Assembly: GCA_030549495.1 (NCBI GenBank)
Contig: JAUIRK010000790.1
Location: 1-64,000, forward strand
Length of the DNA stretch: 64,000 nucleotides
DNA from: Nectonema munidae
Lineage: Eukaryota > Nematomorpha > Nectonematoida > Nectonematidae
Direction of reading: 5' to 3'
This document shows, one piece after another, positions 46,801 to 57,430 of this stretch. Within the stretch, counting starts at the first letter, position 1, and each line of letters starts with the position of its first letter. The notes beneath the pieces are model-generated. The model did no database searches. It was not told where the DNA came from and saw nothing but the letters and a program-made list of their open reading frames with translations. Position numbers and translations under genes: made by a program.

Positions 46801-49800
46801 ATTTCTTCATGTTTGATTTGAAATATAAAAATAGGAAGATAACTTTGTAAAAATTATTGTGTTTTTAAAAAGTAATAGAGAGGCAGTTTTTAGTGGTCTC
46901 TTTGTTATTAATGAAGTATTCGGTTGTTAAAAAAAGAATCATGGTATATTTTTTAATATAACCCTGTTAAGAATACGAAATTTATGGTTAGGGTTAGATA
47001 ATGTCATTTTATAATATATTAAGAATAAGAGATTTTTAGGCTTATGGTTAGGGTTAGATAATGTCCCTCACCAACCTTAAACACATCTAGAATTTTGATT
47101 TTGAGTTAAAATTATTTGGTTTTTTATTTTATAAAATAAATATTAATTTTAGTTTTAAATCTAAAATAATTTTTTTGAATTTTATTTTTTCATAGTACAG
47201 TAAAACTCGGATAATAATCGAATATATCGGAAAAATACTTTTCTTCCGATTATTTCTTATATTTTTCTTAATAAAAAATCACATATAATGGTTCCAGTAT
47301 TAAATATATCCGATCATTTTTCTGGTCCTAATAGCAAAAATGAAAAGAAAATTATTCGTATATATCAAATCACAATTCTCAAAAATATTTCACTAAAAAA
47401 TAACTTTATTAAACTTTTCTAACTCATGTGTTTTTTTGTTTTTTATTCAAATTTTTTTATTGAATTAATCCTTCAAGATAAATTTTCTTGAATTAATTTT
47501 CAGGATTATGTTCTTTTCGACTGATCTTTAAAAAAGTAATCAAATTAATCAAAAAAAAATTATATCGGAGAATTTTTGCAATCCGATAATGTCCGAATTT
47601 TACTGTACAATGCAAACTTATCCATTTCGGACAACAAAGGGAATGCAAACAATGTCCGTAATTGGTAGGTATCATAAACTCAATAATGTTATGAGCTTTG
47701 AAAATATAGACTATGCACTGCAGGACATATGGGGACTATATGTCCAATATATATAATATAATTTGGATTTTACGAAAAAAATAGACATGAAATTTAACAA
47801 ATCCAAATTTATTATCCAAGTTCCTTGCCGATTATCATTTCAGACAGGTTGTAATCAAGTGCCTTTGTGTGCTTGTAACTCTTCCTACTATTCAACCTTA
47901 AATAATCCTTATGTTTCGACTGAAGGGGGAGGAGACCAATGCTGCTTAGGTTTCGAGCGAACTCATAAAACCAGTAGACTGGCTTACCTATATTTGGAGT
48001 GGACTATTGGAGATTTTTTAATACAGATCATCTGTCCGTTATAGACAAGTTAAAAGGATAAAAATTTTCTCGTATTGTTAAAAAACTTGTCTGCTGTTAC
48101 CATTGCACAGGAAGTGATTCTGGATTTGAAATAATCCTTCGTAATCAGTAGGTGTTGGCTTTAAGTGTATTTTTTACAACAAAAAGTGCTTCTTATCCAC
48201 AAAAAGAAATAATTGTGTTTTTAATTGTTGGCTATTTTTAAGGGCCACCATAATATAATATACCTGCATTGATAGGAGTAATAGGGAACAATATGAATGA
48301 ATTTATTAGAGAAATAGATCATTTTGATTTATTCATGAATCCAGACATAACAAGAGAAAGTTATTAAGATAGGCTATAAGCGTGGTTAAGAGTTAGCATA
48401 ATCAGTAGATGAAGAAGGAGAGAAAACAATCGTACATGGCATATATAATTACGCAGTTGTAATTAGTGTGAGAATACAGAAGAGATGCTTGCGTAGAAGA
48501 AGTATTTTGTCTGGAAATGTTGTAATTACACAATCAAAAAATATTTCACAATTTTTGTATTTTACTCTACTTAATAATAAATATGTATATATTCACAAGA
48601 AATGTTATTTGTACACCGAGAATCCAACAGTGTTATAATCAAAAATGCAACAACATTGCGTAATTGATTTCAACTATGACATAATAGATCGAAATTCTCT
48701 GTATATATATAGATGACTAAAAAAGTTGAGTGATATTTACGTTGACAGACAATAGATAAATGAATATAGAAGAAATAGTAAATGTAAAGATAAAAATATT
48801 TTACATGTGGTTAGAAAATTTTTGCCTTAGTTGTATGTCATTTTTGAATTTATTGGAAAAGTATTAGAAGTGAAAGATGGGTGTAAGTTTTAGAAATTGT
48901 TAAACCTAAGACATCATAAATATTAAGGGAATCTTTGTGTTTCTCGTTTATATGCTTGATAAGGTTTGAATATTTGTTCGAAAATTGCTTATGAATTAGA
49001 AGGTTGACAAATTATGCTAATATTGTATTGATCAAAAATATTTTTCAAATTTAAAATTAGTTTTTGTTGGCAATCTCATTTACTGATTGCAGTATAATTT
49101 TGCGCTTTGAAAAAATCAATTTTTTAAAGGCATATTTTTTGAAGTTATATTTCTAGAGAGTAAAAAAGCAATTAAAATTATGTCGCGAGCTAAATTACTA
49201 CCATTTGAGGACCAGTAAAACACTAGTGTCCCAAGAAATGAAAATGGTCTGCTTTAAATATAAAATTCCATTGAAAAAGAAAACGGAAGATTTGTCTTTG
49301 CAATTCTACTCAACAAAAGATTAAATGATAAAAAAATTTTAAAACCCTTAAAAAAATTTGTTAACCGTTTGTTCTCAAACCTATCGTGTTGAAATAGGGT
49401 TTCGAAATGAATTTATTTCCTTGATTTTAGTTACAACAATGGATATGTTAAATATGTACTTGGCTTGTTTAATCGCATCGCTTTTGTTTATCTAAACTTT
49501 TTTCTTTCCAGAACACCTTCATCTCACGAACAGAAATGAAGTCTTATTTTATGGGTCTGGTATCAGCGCGTGAATTTTTCGACTTAACCCATGTCCACTC
49601 TAATGATGAATATTATTCCTTTTGCGGTATTTTTTAATACTTTTCATTATATCATCTTTTTTATTATGCAACATAATTTGAAGAATGTAATAAAAAACTT
49701 CATGGCCAAACTACAATCGTTTTCATTCATAAATCAATGTGATTCTAAATTTCAGTCTATTTTCAGTTCAGAGATGAACTCTTCCAATGTCTTATTTGCA

Positions 49801-52101
49801 AGGATGAATCTAGAAATATTAATATACTGATAGTTTTAAGAATTCTTTTCTTCAAATTATACGGCATATTCATTATATTTTTATCTTGTTTCTTTTCCAA
49901 ATTTTCTTTTTTTGACTGATCAGAGTGAATGCATGCTCTCATCTCCCCTATGGATTTACCCCTGCTCATTTCTTGCCTTCGAGGAGGGGGAATTTTTATG
50001 AAGCAGTACGAGAAATTATTTTATCTTAAAAATTATTTGAATCTGAATTGCACTCATCTTGACTAGGATTTAATTCCCCCAATTTTGAGCGACCCAATGC
50101 CCGTTATTCGCTAATAAAATTTGCAGCACAAAGGTTACTTATAAAATTCCGCGCCAATTAACATGTGTTGACAACGAAAAACATTTATTCTCAGGTCAGA
50201 AATTTTACCGAAGTAATACGAAAAAACTAAAATCTCAAAACTTTTTGAAATCTTAATTTTTTCAAAGAAATTAAAAATAATGCTTTGTATTTCAATGTTT
50301 TCAACTATTTCAAATCAAAAATAAAAAAATTATAAAAAGTGAAAAAATTATTATTTTTCATTCTATTCTATTTTCAAAGGTTTTGAGATTTGGATTTATT
50401 TTAGTAAAAAGTCACATCCGATATTCTGTTATTTTTTACGTCTTTTGCAGTAAAATTCATAACTAATTTATGCTTATGCTGATTAATGCATCTCAAACAT
50501 TTCTAAAGTATTCTTTCTATTTCTTACCTTGAAGATTTATCTTTTACTTGCTAAAACCTTTATTTTTTTATCACTTTTTATCATAACTCTAATTTTACTG
50601 AAAGTTTTTAATTAAAGTGTTTTTTTCAACAAATCGCGTTTCTAGAAATTTGTCTCTGACAAATATTTTTCTTAGGGGGCTTGGGGGAGAAGGAGCACTG
50701 CACAGAAATTTACGACCTTTTGACTCAAATATACAAAAAAAATGTAAATTTTATGAAAAATTATTTTATATTTTAAGACTAATTTTTATTATGATAATAA
50801 AAAATTATATAACGAAAATTCATTATATTTATTGAAAAAACAAATTATGATTTTTTTACAGACTCGTTGTCGAAAATTGATAAAATTAGTTTTCATTTTA
50901 CAACGTTATAGACAATTTCCTAGCTTTCAAAATCCACTTTTAACAAATTTGTCAATTTATTTTCAAAGTGTAGTAAAGTCAATCAATTGAGATTCGCAAT
51001 ACGGTACAGCGTTTTTTGAAAGCAAGAATCAAGTCGTTACAATTTTATGTGGGCGATTTCCGATACTTTTATGTATAAAACATATACATAGATGAAGTGG
51101 CTGACTAATTGAAAGGACATTATAAATAAGTTAATAGAAATAGTAAAAAGTCTTTATTCAAAATATTATTAGTTGATATTTGAGATCTCTTGATGATCTG
51201 ATCAAAAATTTATCCTATAAAGATTTTACTAATTTTTATAAAAGATATACAATTCACACGTGTCTCTAAAAGAGGATTTAAATTTTAATTAAAAACAATC
51301 TGTCTGAAAGCTATTTTGCTCATGTAAACGAAAGAATAACAGCTTTCTATTTTTTGCTCATTGAAGATCTGTTAGGAATTTGCGTTCGATTCTTCAAAAA
51401 ATCTCCGACATAAAACCAGCTCTACCGTCTCAAATCCTATTGGCATATACAAGCGTAAATAATATATATGTTGAAAGTGAAATATACTTGACCCTAAAAT
51501 TAACAATAAAAATCCAATTGCATAAATTTTATAAATCAGATCCTAAACTTCTCATCGTTAGAAAATGGATTGAACATTATCATCGAAATATTTTGGCTTA
51601 AAACTAAAAATGAATCACAAATTGTTATGATTCCTTTTGCTCGTTATATATTTTTTCGAAGAAACGTCAAGAGGCCGATAGGCTCTCGTCTGACATTATA
51701 TAAGCAGCTGCTTTGGGATTCGCACGGATTAATTTATAGATTTTATTTTTAAAAAAGATTTAAGTGTTGTTTCTTTATTTTAATAGCCATCAGTGTTGAT
51801 CATCAAGAAAGTGATGGCCTAGCTCCGTCCAATCGAAGCCTGATTCGAGCTTTCAATCATCCGTGTGGAGTTTATTGTTATAAAGACAAACAGTTACCTT
51901 AAAATACTTCATTTTTGCATAATAATTGTCCGATTTTTTATTTCAAGAAACTCGAACAAAACATATTTCGTTCATTACATTCAGGCAGATTTACGTGGTT
52001 ACCTTTCTTCTTCTATAATTCATAGAGCAGTTCCCTCCAACATTCTTCAACTTTTCAACAATTTAAAGAACTCTTCTGAAGCTTTTGCCTCCAAACATTG
52101 A
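43888..52101 (+). CDS. START-domain lipid-transfer protein, StARD4/StARD5-like, six exons
   Basis: Exons: 43888-43989, 44169-44197, 44264-44402, 49512-49626, 51787-51892 and 51948-52101. All introns are GT-AG and phases agree, giving 214 aa; StARD4 and StARD5 are about 205-213 aa. The protein is a single START domain, a cytosolic carrier for sterol or related lipid in this subfamily. Visible landmarks are DQDWQLLK (residues 25-32), GYIYRVEGFIQASPE (42-56), LTWDKNCASL (73-82), GLVSAREFFDL (105-115), IRAFNHPCGVYC (147-158, the family's VRGFNHPCG motif) and HYIQADLRGYL (172-182, the QTDLRG motif). An in-frame TAG directly precedes the ATG. The acceptor of exon 2 (GGAAG at 44164-44168) is the weakest junction. 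Intron 3 is 5.1 kb and holds repeats. Ligand specificity cannot be read from the sequence. Confidence 0.9.
44583..44645. mobile_element. Single hAT-type terminus (GTTCCTAACCTGGGG)
   Basis: The sequence GTTCCTAACCTGGGGTATAT, followed by ACCACCAGTGGTAC and AAGGGGGTAC, resembles the terminal region of ZBED5-like hAT elements. No opposite end was found. Confidence 0.45.
47198..47605. mobile_element. pogo/Tigger-type MITE with TA duplication
   Basis: The element begins CAGTAAAACTCGGATAAT and ends CCGATAATGTCCGAATTTTACTG, flanked by TA on each side. It is 408 bp and non-coding, with further CCGAT words near both ends. The CAGTAAAAC-type terminus and TA target are typical of pogo-like Tc1/mariner derivatives. 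Confidence 0.8.
49196..49324. mobile_element. TTAA-type MITE, about 130 bp (copy 3 of 7)
   Basis: A diverged copy with CCATTTGAGGACCAG on the left and CTACTCAACAAAAGATTAA on the right. It lies near the end of START gene intron 3, about 190 bases before exon 4. Confidence 0.7.
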
Positions 52102-52357
52102 AAAAGGAATTCATATTACTTATAAAAAAGAAGGATTTTAACGTTTCTGAAATTTTTTTAATATGATACGACACCTTTTTTAGTTTTTTTTTCAAGTTTT
52201 GATGCATTTTAATGATTTCCATACCTCTTCTATATTTCTCATCTTTAAATTATATTTTATTGTTTGTATTTAAAATTGCATTATGTTAGTAAGTTTTTAT
52301 ATTTATTAAAAAATATTTTAAAATTTAATGTTTTCAAAAGTTTAATAATTTTATATT

Positions 52358-52363
52358 AATAAA
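52358..52363 (+). terminator. Possible poly(A) signal AATAAA, START gene
   Basis: Canonical hexamer about 257 bases after the stop, in AT-rich sequence, so chance is possible. Confidence 0.4.
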
Positions 52364-54265
52364 ATATTTACATGCATATCTTAAACATTAAAATATAACC
52401 TCCAGGAATTCTCCAAGTTCAATATTTTAGACAGCGTTGTATCGCAAGATTAAGCTAAATTAAACTTTTTTTTGTAAAGCATCTTATGCAAATAAGGGAT
52501 ATCAAATTTAAACGATTTAGCCATTTTTTAATTTTATGTGGTAAAATTGAGTACTCTAATACTTAGATATGTAGACTATAACTTCATTATAATACCCTTA
52601 AAACATCATTAAAAATCTCTTTTCAAGTACACACGTAGTATTATAAAAAAAGTATCAAATAAAATACAGCAAAATCTAGGTATATGGTAAAAGCCCTTTG
52701 CGGATTGTAAAAATTTGTCCATATGCGCCCCACCACGCATTTTATTATTTTGCACCCGCAATAAAAAAATATCCGTATTTAAAATTTTTAATCAAACCCT
52801 CAATAGCCCAAATTAATACACAGCTATTTTTATTTTGATGAAGAATATAATTTAAATTTTACTGTTTTTATACTGTCAATTTGTAAGATGCTTGGTTAGA
52901 TGTGAAACAATTTTATTATTTATAGCGCCCTTTAAAAACAATATCAGTGACGGTTTGGCATTTTAAGCTCGTCCTGTAAATATAAGATGGCTAGCAAGAT
53001 TGAAATTACGCTCTCTATCAGCGCTGATCACATAATACATAAAACAACGCGCTACGCCAGAAGGTATAGGAAAATTCCTTCAATATAATGTATATGTAAT
53101 AAAAAATGTACTTTATCTAAGGAAAGAAATGGTGCTTTGCGGATGAAAAAGCGTGAGCGAACGTTTGTGCGAACGATGTACTTTACGTATGGTACACTTT
53201 ATGCTCAGATATGAGCTATGGAGTCAAATTATACGATTTTTTAGAAATTAATTCGCAATTTTACACCCGCAGTGCTAATTTTGAACAAATCCACACCCGT
53301 AAGTAAGTTTAAAAAAATGACCCGCAATCGCGCGAGTGGCCCGCCGAGTAAATATTCAAAAACACATTTTACCCCATTTTTATTATATCAAAACACGGTG
53401 CAAAATACGTGTTATATGCCAAATATAATTTTGCAATATTTTATAATGTAATTGATCTTACTAAATAAAATTATGAGTCTTTATACTTTTGAGGTTTAGG
53501 AAGATAGTAACTAAAAATTATGAAGCGTTGTCTCTCATATCAAACCTCTAAGGTTTTGGAAAATATGAAATTATAAAAATGTAAACACTGAGAAATAAAA
53601 GTGAATGTGTGTCTTTTTTAAGCAAATGTTGCAGCTGGTTCTGTTGTGGTCGTTGTTCTTCAAGATTGATTGATTGCATGGAAGAGATGTTAGATCGGCG
53701 ATTGCAAATAGTTGAGTTAGTTGAACCTTTCTTCTGAGTAATGTCAGTCAAGATGTGTTCCGTGATGTCATTTCTACAGATATTGTCCAGAATTCATTTG
53801 GTTTCTGGTAGGAATTGTACACAAAGTAGATGCTTTAATGCTAGGTCGTAATTTTTTATGTATGAACTACACCCTGTTGACTTGTCTTCTGAAATTTTTA
53901 CAATGCTCATGTGGCTGTCAAGAAATAAAATGCCCTGTAGAGCCAATTTATTTGAAAAATATCTTTTGAGTAATGTTGATGCTCGTAATGTCAGATCTTG
54001 CACTCATTTTCGAGTATAATCTAATAACCATTAATGATTTGCCTCTTTGGTGTCTATGGGATTATACATAAATGACTTCCCCGAAAATTTTTAAGTTATT
54101 AAACCCCCCCCCCCCCCCCTCGTGATTTTCAACCCTCTTGCTTAATGTTATTAATGCAGGACATCTAAAATTAGTTTACCCCCTCCCTTGTAGGGGACGT
54201 CATATATGTATGATCTCTATGCACCTTTTGTCAACAATTGCTGATTCAGCGTTTTCTTCATTTTA
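52364..54265. other. Intergenic spacer with a hAT relic
   Basis: Holds the CCCGC-rich hAT relic at 52690-53345 and a C run of about 15 near 54105-54119. Between 53540 and 54010 there is a less AT-rich stretch with open frames on the minus strand, without motifs that I recognise. Confidence 0.4.
52690..53345. mobile_element. Decayed hAT-type element related to 14821-15228
   Basis: The left side has AAGCCCTTTGCGGATTGTAA and TTTTGCACCCGCAA. The right side has CACACCCGTAAGTAAG and GACCCGCAATCGCGCGAG in reverse arrangement. It is non-coding. Confidence 0.5.
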
Positions 54266-54983
54266 CAGGGTGTCTACCAAATTTCAAAAATGAAATTCAA
54301 GAAGTTTTCAAGAGTAATATGAAAATTTTCAAGGTTTACAATATTATTTCATTTATATCGATTTTATGAAGTTATAAGTTCAAACTTTTATTTTATGAAA
54401 AAGAGAGCATATATTTATAAGTAAGCGTTTTAACTTTGTGAAAGATTGCTTTTTATTAGTTTCGCTTCTTGGTCAATTTTTGTAATTTCATCTGTACCAT
54501 CTCTTAAAATTTTCTTTCTTTTTCTTCAAGCTCTTTCAAATCCATCTCCATTTTCCTCTTCATTTCTTTTCTAACCTTTTCGATGTTTACTTCGTTTTGC
54601 TTTTTATCTAATGCATCTTTGTACAAAGCTTTCGCATTACCAACACTTAATATCAATTTTTTTTATTATCTATTATTGTATTTTGAATACCCTCAACTGC
54701 TTGAAGATGATCATAGACTCTTCTTCGTCCTACCAAAGTGCTTTCATAAAGATTTTCAGATAAACATTCTTTATTAATCGAAAATGATCTTTCTAGAAGC
54801 ATTACCGTGGAAAAGATCTTTCAAGAGATTCAAGTGGCCATAGTCATTTTTGATATTAACATTTTATTTATCAGTTTTTATCTAACATCAGTTCTTTGAC
54901 ATCATTAAAATTTAAGAGGTTTTCAAGAGGTGTTCTTTGAATTCAAGAGGTTTTTAAGGTTTTCAAGGTTGGTAGACACCCTT
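54266..54983. mobile_element. 718-bp TIR element (CAGGGTGTCTACC ends), class not assigned
   Basis: The inverted ends are CAGGGTGTCTACCAA and TTGGTAGACACCCTTT. Subterminal direct words TTCAAGA/TTTTCAAG are repeated many times. The minus strand of 54440-54640 gives a charged, coiled-coil-like piece (KMEMDLKELEEKERKF) that may be a transposon-coded remnant. No clear target duplication was identified. Confidence 0.65.
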
Positions 54984-55036
54984 TAATGGGACCTTTTTCT
55001 GGATGTTAAGCAACGTAGCAGTTGTCCAAGACTCTT

Positions 55037-55167
55037 TTAACCCTTTGGCGACCACCTTTTGGAAGACTAAACGGTCTGCTTTCATTTTCAATGGAATTTT
55101 ATACGTTTAAAGCAGACAATTTTCAATTCTAGGTACACCCGTATCACCCTGGTCTTCAAAGAGTTAA
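55037..55167. mobile_element. TTAA-type MITE, about 130 bp (copy 4 of 7)
   Basis: TTAA on both sides with CCCTTTGGCGACCAC and CCTGGTCTTCAAAGAG ends. The orientation is opposite to the other copies, judged by the internal TTTCAATGGAATTTTATA. Confidence 0.75.
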
Positions 55168-57403
55168 AACGCCAAAGATTACATGTTTTGTAAAGGATTT
55201 TGTCTGTCTTGCAGTTTCTAAGATTATAAATGGATGTTTTCATTAATCTCATAGGCAGGCCCGTAACCCTAAAAAGGGGCTAAAAAAATATATATTAGCC
55301 ACCGCGTTCTGAAATCTCTATATCCCATTATAACTCCATATTAGTATTCCTTTCATCTGTTATCTGTAGAAAAAACTGTGGGATGTGTTAATATTAGTGT
55401 AAATTTACATAATTAGTCTTATTTTATGTAAACGTTTTCTAATTCTTTTATAGAAATATTATTAATTTGAAAAATTTAGAGAGGGCGGGGCTTCAACAAT
55501 AATTTTATTCCAAAATCAAATTTTGGTGTTTGATGTCGAGATTTTTTATCTTGCGATACTGCATTTTTTATATTTTTTTTCAATCCTGTCCTTTGATGTC
55601 TTTTACTTTGATCATGCCTTCAAGGATTGTTTTCTCAAGAATATGATGATTCCAAAGATTGATAATGATGATGCAAAGTTGCTGCATCTGCTCGATTTTC
55701 AATATCCACTGGAAGTATCGCCTCTTGATTATGTGTCATGAAGTATGTCGACATACCTGTGAATTCGTGGTAAGTAGCCATATAAGCAGCTAATACGTTC
55801 TAAATGCTCATTCCAGTCATCCTACTTTACTGGATCAATCCCTTTCTGAACCTTTAGAGCTTATATTTTATAGTGTCTGTATAAAAAGGCCTGCAAAACA
55901 AGAAATGAATAATGCGGCAACATCCCCTTATTTCCTGGAAAAGCAATCTTTATCTTTTCTGGATTAATGAATAAAAATTGTAACTTTATAAATCTTTTAA
56001 AATAAAAACTGCATATTGATGGAGAATAGAAAAAATCTTCTATACGTTTCTACAAAAACGAATTTCAAATTAATAAACAGCAGTAAGTAAAAAATATAAA
56101 ATTTATGGAGCAAAGAAATTTTTTGTATACGTATGACTATAATCATGAAAAATATATCTCATTTTGTGTTATTCAGTCATTCCAATGTAAGTTTTTATAG
56201 TTAGGACAGATATCAGGATTCGAATCCAGGATGAGTGGATCAAGAACCTAACGCTTCAATGGGTCAACAAAAAGTCAAATAAAAAATACGTAAATTCTAT
56301 GAAAAAATATTACATATTAATGGTAAATAATTATATGAAAAAAGTACTTTTAGTCCAAACACTGATAATACAAACAAGATGTGAAAAAATTGTTGTAAAC
56401 GTGTTGGTGAATAATAAAATAATACACTGAGAATAATAACATATATATAAAAAAGCGGGTGATTATGGCAACGGGTTGAGTTTTTTGAATGCAGCTTGGC
56501 GTATAATCACCCCCGTGTTTGAATTAAACAGAGGTTATTACACCCTCCATATGCCTGTCCGTTGTTTGAGAGTACTGGACACTTCCAAAAGTTAATTGTA
56601 TCTTTTTCAAAAATAGAACTCGTTGCTTTTCATTCTTTAAAATAAAATGGCAAAATATAGAAGTAACTAATTAGCTAAATATATAATTTGTTTTTTTCCA
56701 GCCAAATAATAGCGAGGCTTTTAAGCACGGATAATAATTATGCTATTACTTTGGATCTCAACCTTTCATGACACACGTACATAATTATGTCGATAAAAAA
56801 ATTGACGATAATAAAAAAAAGTTAGCATTTTTATTAAAAGGAAAATGAATAGTAAGAAATTGTTAAACTTTCTTTCATAGAAGTAATTTTTTTATATATT
56901 CTTCTTATTTGAAACAAATATAAGTGAACTTTTTATCATACACACTTTTAACAAGATTAAATAAATAGTATAATAAAAATGGAATAGCCTTTAAATAAAA
57001 ATTAGTGATTATATATGTATATATATGGAGTGTTTGTAAATGCATAACAAATAAATTGCTACGCATAGAACAAAAAATAGGCTTACAATTTGTTGCTTTC
57101 AATAAACTTCAACACTGTTGTTTTTGGCATCTTTGAGGGAAAGGGGTGTAATAAAGGAGTCATAAAAAATTAATAGTTACTGACTGAGAAGAGAATCACA
57201 GCTTTAATAAGTATTAATTGTTATATTATTATCTTTCTCATTTGAAGAATAAGATTATTATTATTGTGTGTCAGGTTTTGAAATTGCACTGAAACAGTGT
57301 GATATATAAAGCAAAATAAAATTATCCCATCACTGTTTTTTTTCGTTCTGAGAAAGAATGAAATAAATGAAACCTACATGACAATATTTCTTTTCCATCA
57401 ATC
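55168..57403. other. Intergenic spacer between convergent START and nuclear receptor genes
   Basis: No coding exon is recognised. A short hairpin lies at 56457-56514. The minus strand near 56205-56275 has a tRNA-like B box (GGATTCGAATCC) and may be a SINE relic. The 3' untranslated region of the receptor gene should lie at the right end of this stretch. Confidence 0.4.
56457..56514. repeat. Short inverted repeat
   Basis: Arms GGGTGATTAT and ATAATCACCC enclose about 40 bases. It may be a tiny MITE or a structured element. Confidence 0.5.
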
Positions 57404-57430
57404 ATTATTATTATTATTATTATTATTATT
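57404..57430. repeat. (ATT)9 microsatellite over the nuclear receptor stop codon
   Basis: Nine ATT units on the plus strand. Read on the minus strand in the receptor frame they give eight TAA codons, followed by TGA at 57402-57404. Confidence 0.9.

Larger units (their letters stand above)
44403..49511 (+). other. Intron 3 of the START gene
   Basis: A 5.1-kb intron. It contains a hAT end near 44583, a pogo-type MITE at 47198-47605, a TTAA-type MITE near 49196-49324, and two copies of a 23-bp word TATGGTTAGGGTTAGATAATGTC (46983 and 47043, period 60). The rest is AT-rich without structure that I recognise. Confidence 0.6.

Noticed and set aside
47763-48044. 93-codon Cys-containing frame as a START gene exon
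   Set aside because: It has no similarity to START sequence, and exons 3 and 4 already join in phase with continuous domain similarity.
53548-54003. Minus-strand open frames as a gene
   Set aside because: There are two short frames without recognisable motifs and no convincing splice structure. Left as unassigned.
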